Assembly: GCA_913064925.1 (NCBI GenBank)
Contig: CAJYBN010000150.1
Location: 1 to 6,882 of the forward strand
Reading direction: 5' to 3'
DNA: 6,882 nucleotides
From: an uncultured Peptococcaceae bacterium
GTDB lineage: Bacteria > Bacillota > Desulfotomaculia > Desulfotomaculales > Desulfallaceae
Part shown: positions 5,960 through 6,882 of the stretch, piece after piece
Numbering within the stretch: position 1 is the stretch's first letter
Layout of the letters: the number at the start of each line of letters is the position of its first letter
The notes under the pieces: model-generated
The model's input: only the letters and a program-made list of their open reading frames with translations
Databases searched by the model: none
What the model was told of the DNA's origin: nothing
Translations under genes and position numbers: made by a program

Positions 5960-6112
5960 TTAGTGATGAGCGTCACACGATTGCTGCGGCTTATGGTTGT
6001 TATTTTGTTCGTATTTTTTCCATGCCTGGACGAAGGCATAACAGATAGCCAGCATGGCGATAGTGGTTACTACGCCGAAAACCAGCCCCTGCCACCAGGT
6101 GGCAAAGAACAT
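5960..6112 (-). CDS. Small single-span membrane protein, 50 residues
   Basis: I read this short frame directly. ATG at 6112 is preceded by GGGAGGA at eight-base spacing, and a TAA stop lies at 5960-5962. The N-terminus is aromatic (MFFATWWQG, 1-9), followed by one hydrophobic helix at about residues 9-30 and then a positively charged and polar tail (31-50). That pattern suggests the tail faces the cytoplasm. The tail ends with Cys46 and a His-His pair, with another His at 40, which could bind a metal; this is only a possibility. It lies 52 bases after the UPF0182 stop codon and ends before a terminator, so it may be the last gene of that transcript. I do not recognise the family; it could be a small subunit of a membrane complex or transporter. 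Confidence 0.7.
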   Translation of the reverse strand: MFFATWWQGLVFGVVTTIAMLAICYAFVQAWKKYEQNNNHKPQQSCDAHH

Positions 6113-6164
6113 GACCAATCTCCTCCCTTATCTTGAACTTATACCTTTGTATGACCTGTATTAT

Positions 6165-6859
6165 TTATTGTGTATTTCTTTCCGCCAGATCCGCAAGGGC
6201 CTGTAGGGTTTCTTTCAGCTCATCGAGAGCTCTACCGTACCCGGACCAGTCGCCTTTTTTCAACCTGTCTTGCGCTTCATTATACAGGTTGTTGGCTTTA
6301 TTGATCAACTCCTTTATCGACCAGTTTTCTTCCGCGGCCAGCGGTTGTTCGGGTTTTTCCCTGTCACTTTCCATGTCAATCCGTTGTCCAAATATCCTGG
6401 CCAGGGCCATTTCTAGCGTAGGCTCCATGACCACCCTATCGCCGTGCGCCACGATAACTCTTCTCAGCTCGGGCATTCTGCTTTGCTCGGCCTGCAAGTA
6501 CAGGGGCTCCACGTACAGCAGCGCGTCTTTTACGGGAATCACCAGCAGGTTGCCCCTGATCACCGATGAACCTCGCTGGTTCCACAGTGTCAACTGCTGC
6601 GAAATGGTAGTATCCTGGTCAATGCGGGCCTCGATCTGCAGAGGGCCGTAAACCAGTTCCTGTTTGGGAAACTCGTAAACCAACAGTTTCCCGTAATTGG
6701 GCTGATCCGACCTGGCAGCCATCCAGGCGATCATGTTGGTCTTGTTTTTGGGCGTGAACGGCAGTATCAAGACATATTCCGGCTTATCGCTGTCGGGCAG
6801 TTTGGTGATGGTATAATAAGGTTCCATGTCCACTTCTTCGTCATAATATTTTTCCGTGG
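6165..6859 (-). CDS. UPF0182 family membrane protein, C-terminal fragment
   Basis: The readable part is 230 residues ending at TAA (6165-6167). It matches the C-terminal third of UPF0182 (COG1615) proteins, which are usually about 900 residues with several N-terminal membrane helices and a large extracytoplasmic region. Recognisable pieces are EEVDMEPYYTITKLP near the cut, LILPFTPKNKTNMIAWMAAR, QRGSSVIRGNLLVIPV and VEPLYLQAEQSRMPEL. The last about 60 residues form a helical tail with the family-typical KKGDWSGYGRALDELK. Function is unknown in the family. The fragment is cut by the end of the contig: the bases from 6860 on are sequencing adapter. The frame happens to stay open through the adapter, so about seven false residues could be added by an automatic caller. 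The GTG at 6833 is an internal valine codon, not a start. Confidence 0.9.
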
Positions 6860-6882
6860 AGATCGGAAGAGCGTCGTGTAGG
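6860..6882. other. Illumina adapter sequence at the contig end (artifact)
   Basis: The last 23 bases begin AGATCGGAAGAGCGTCGTGT and continue AGG, identical to the start of the TruSeq universal adapter as read through from read 2. The UPF0182 frame matches its family up to 6859 and not beyond. The A at 6860 could belong to either side. These bases should be trimmed and not annotated as biology. Confidence 0.96.

Noticed and set aside
5797..6039. Minus-strand frame of 80 codons across the terminator region
   Set aside because: It runs through the terminator and overlaps both the hydrolase gene and the 50-residue membrane gene in another frame; its translation has no protein-like features.
1..6882. 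CRISPR array, tRNA or rRNA genes, insertion sequences, toxin-antitoxin or phage genes
   Set aside because: I found no regularly spaced repeats, no tRNA-like cloverleaf, no transposase or integrase motifs and no terminal inverted repeats; the window is ordinary chromosomal gene content.

Overview
The window reads as part of a low-to-mid GC, Gram-positive Firmicutes genome, most likely from the Desulfotomaculum/Pelotomaculum (Peptococcaceae) side. This rests on strong AGGAGG-type ribosome binding sites, frequent TTG starts, and the combination of UPF0182, UPF0316, ComFB and soluble P-type-ATPase-like proteins. The taxonomic call is inference; there is no rRNA or other marker gene. The last 23 bases (6860-6882) match the Illumina TruSeq adapter rather than genome, so this is the raw end of a short-read contig.

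Every supported gene lies on the minus strand, so transcription runs from the right end to the left. In that order: the C-terminal part of a large UPF0182 membrane protein, cut by the contig end; a 50-residue single-span membrane protein; an intrinsic terminator; an alpha/beta hydrolase; a group III 6-phosphofructokinase; a small HAD-fold protein of the soluble P-type-ATPase-like type; a ComFB-family protein; a radical SAM protein; a small secreted protein of unknown family; a GT4 glycosyltransferase resembling diacylglycerol glucosyltransferases; a second hairpin terminator; and the 5' part of a UPF0316 (DUF5698/DUF2179) membrane protein that runs off the left edge.

The block from the hydrolase to the glycosyltransferase (5872 down to 530) is tightly packed, with gaps of 19, 50, 22, 24, 97 and 34 bases. 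It could be one transcript, perhaps with an extra start in the 97-base gap. Its content is mixed: one glycolytic enzyme, two small phosphate or hydrolase-type enzymes, a possible nucleotide-second-messenger receptor (ComFB), a radical SAM enzyme of unknown reaction, and an envelope-related pair (secreted protein plus lipid or sugar transferase). No single pathway joins them all.

No gene-free stretch reaches 300 bases. I found no tRNA, rRNA, CRISPR array, insertion sequence or phage gene. Nothing here clearly amounts to a new multi-gene system. The points most worth a second look are the adapter end, the G/K signature of the phosphofructokinase, ComFB in a metabolic operon, and the two hairpin regions that could act as attenuators.
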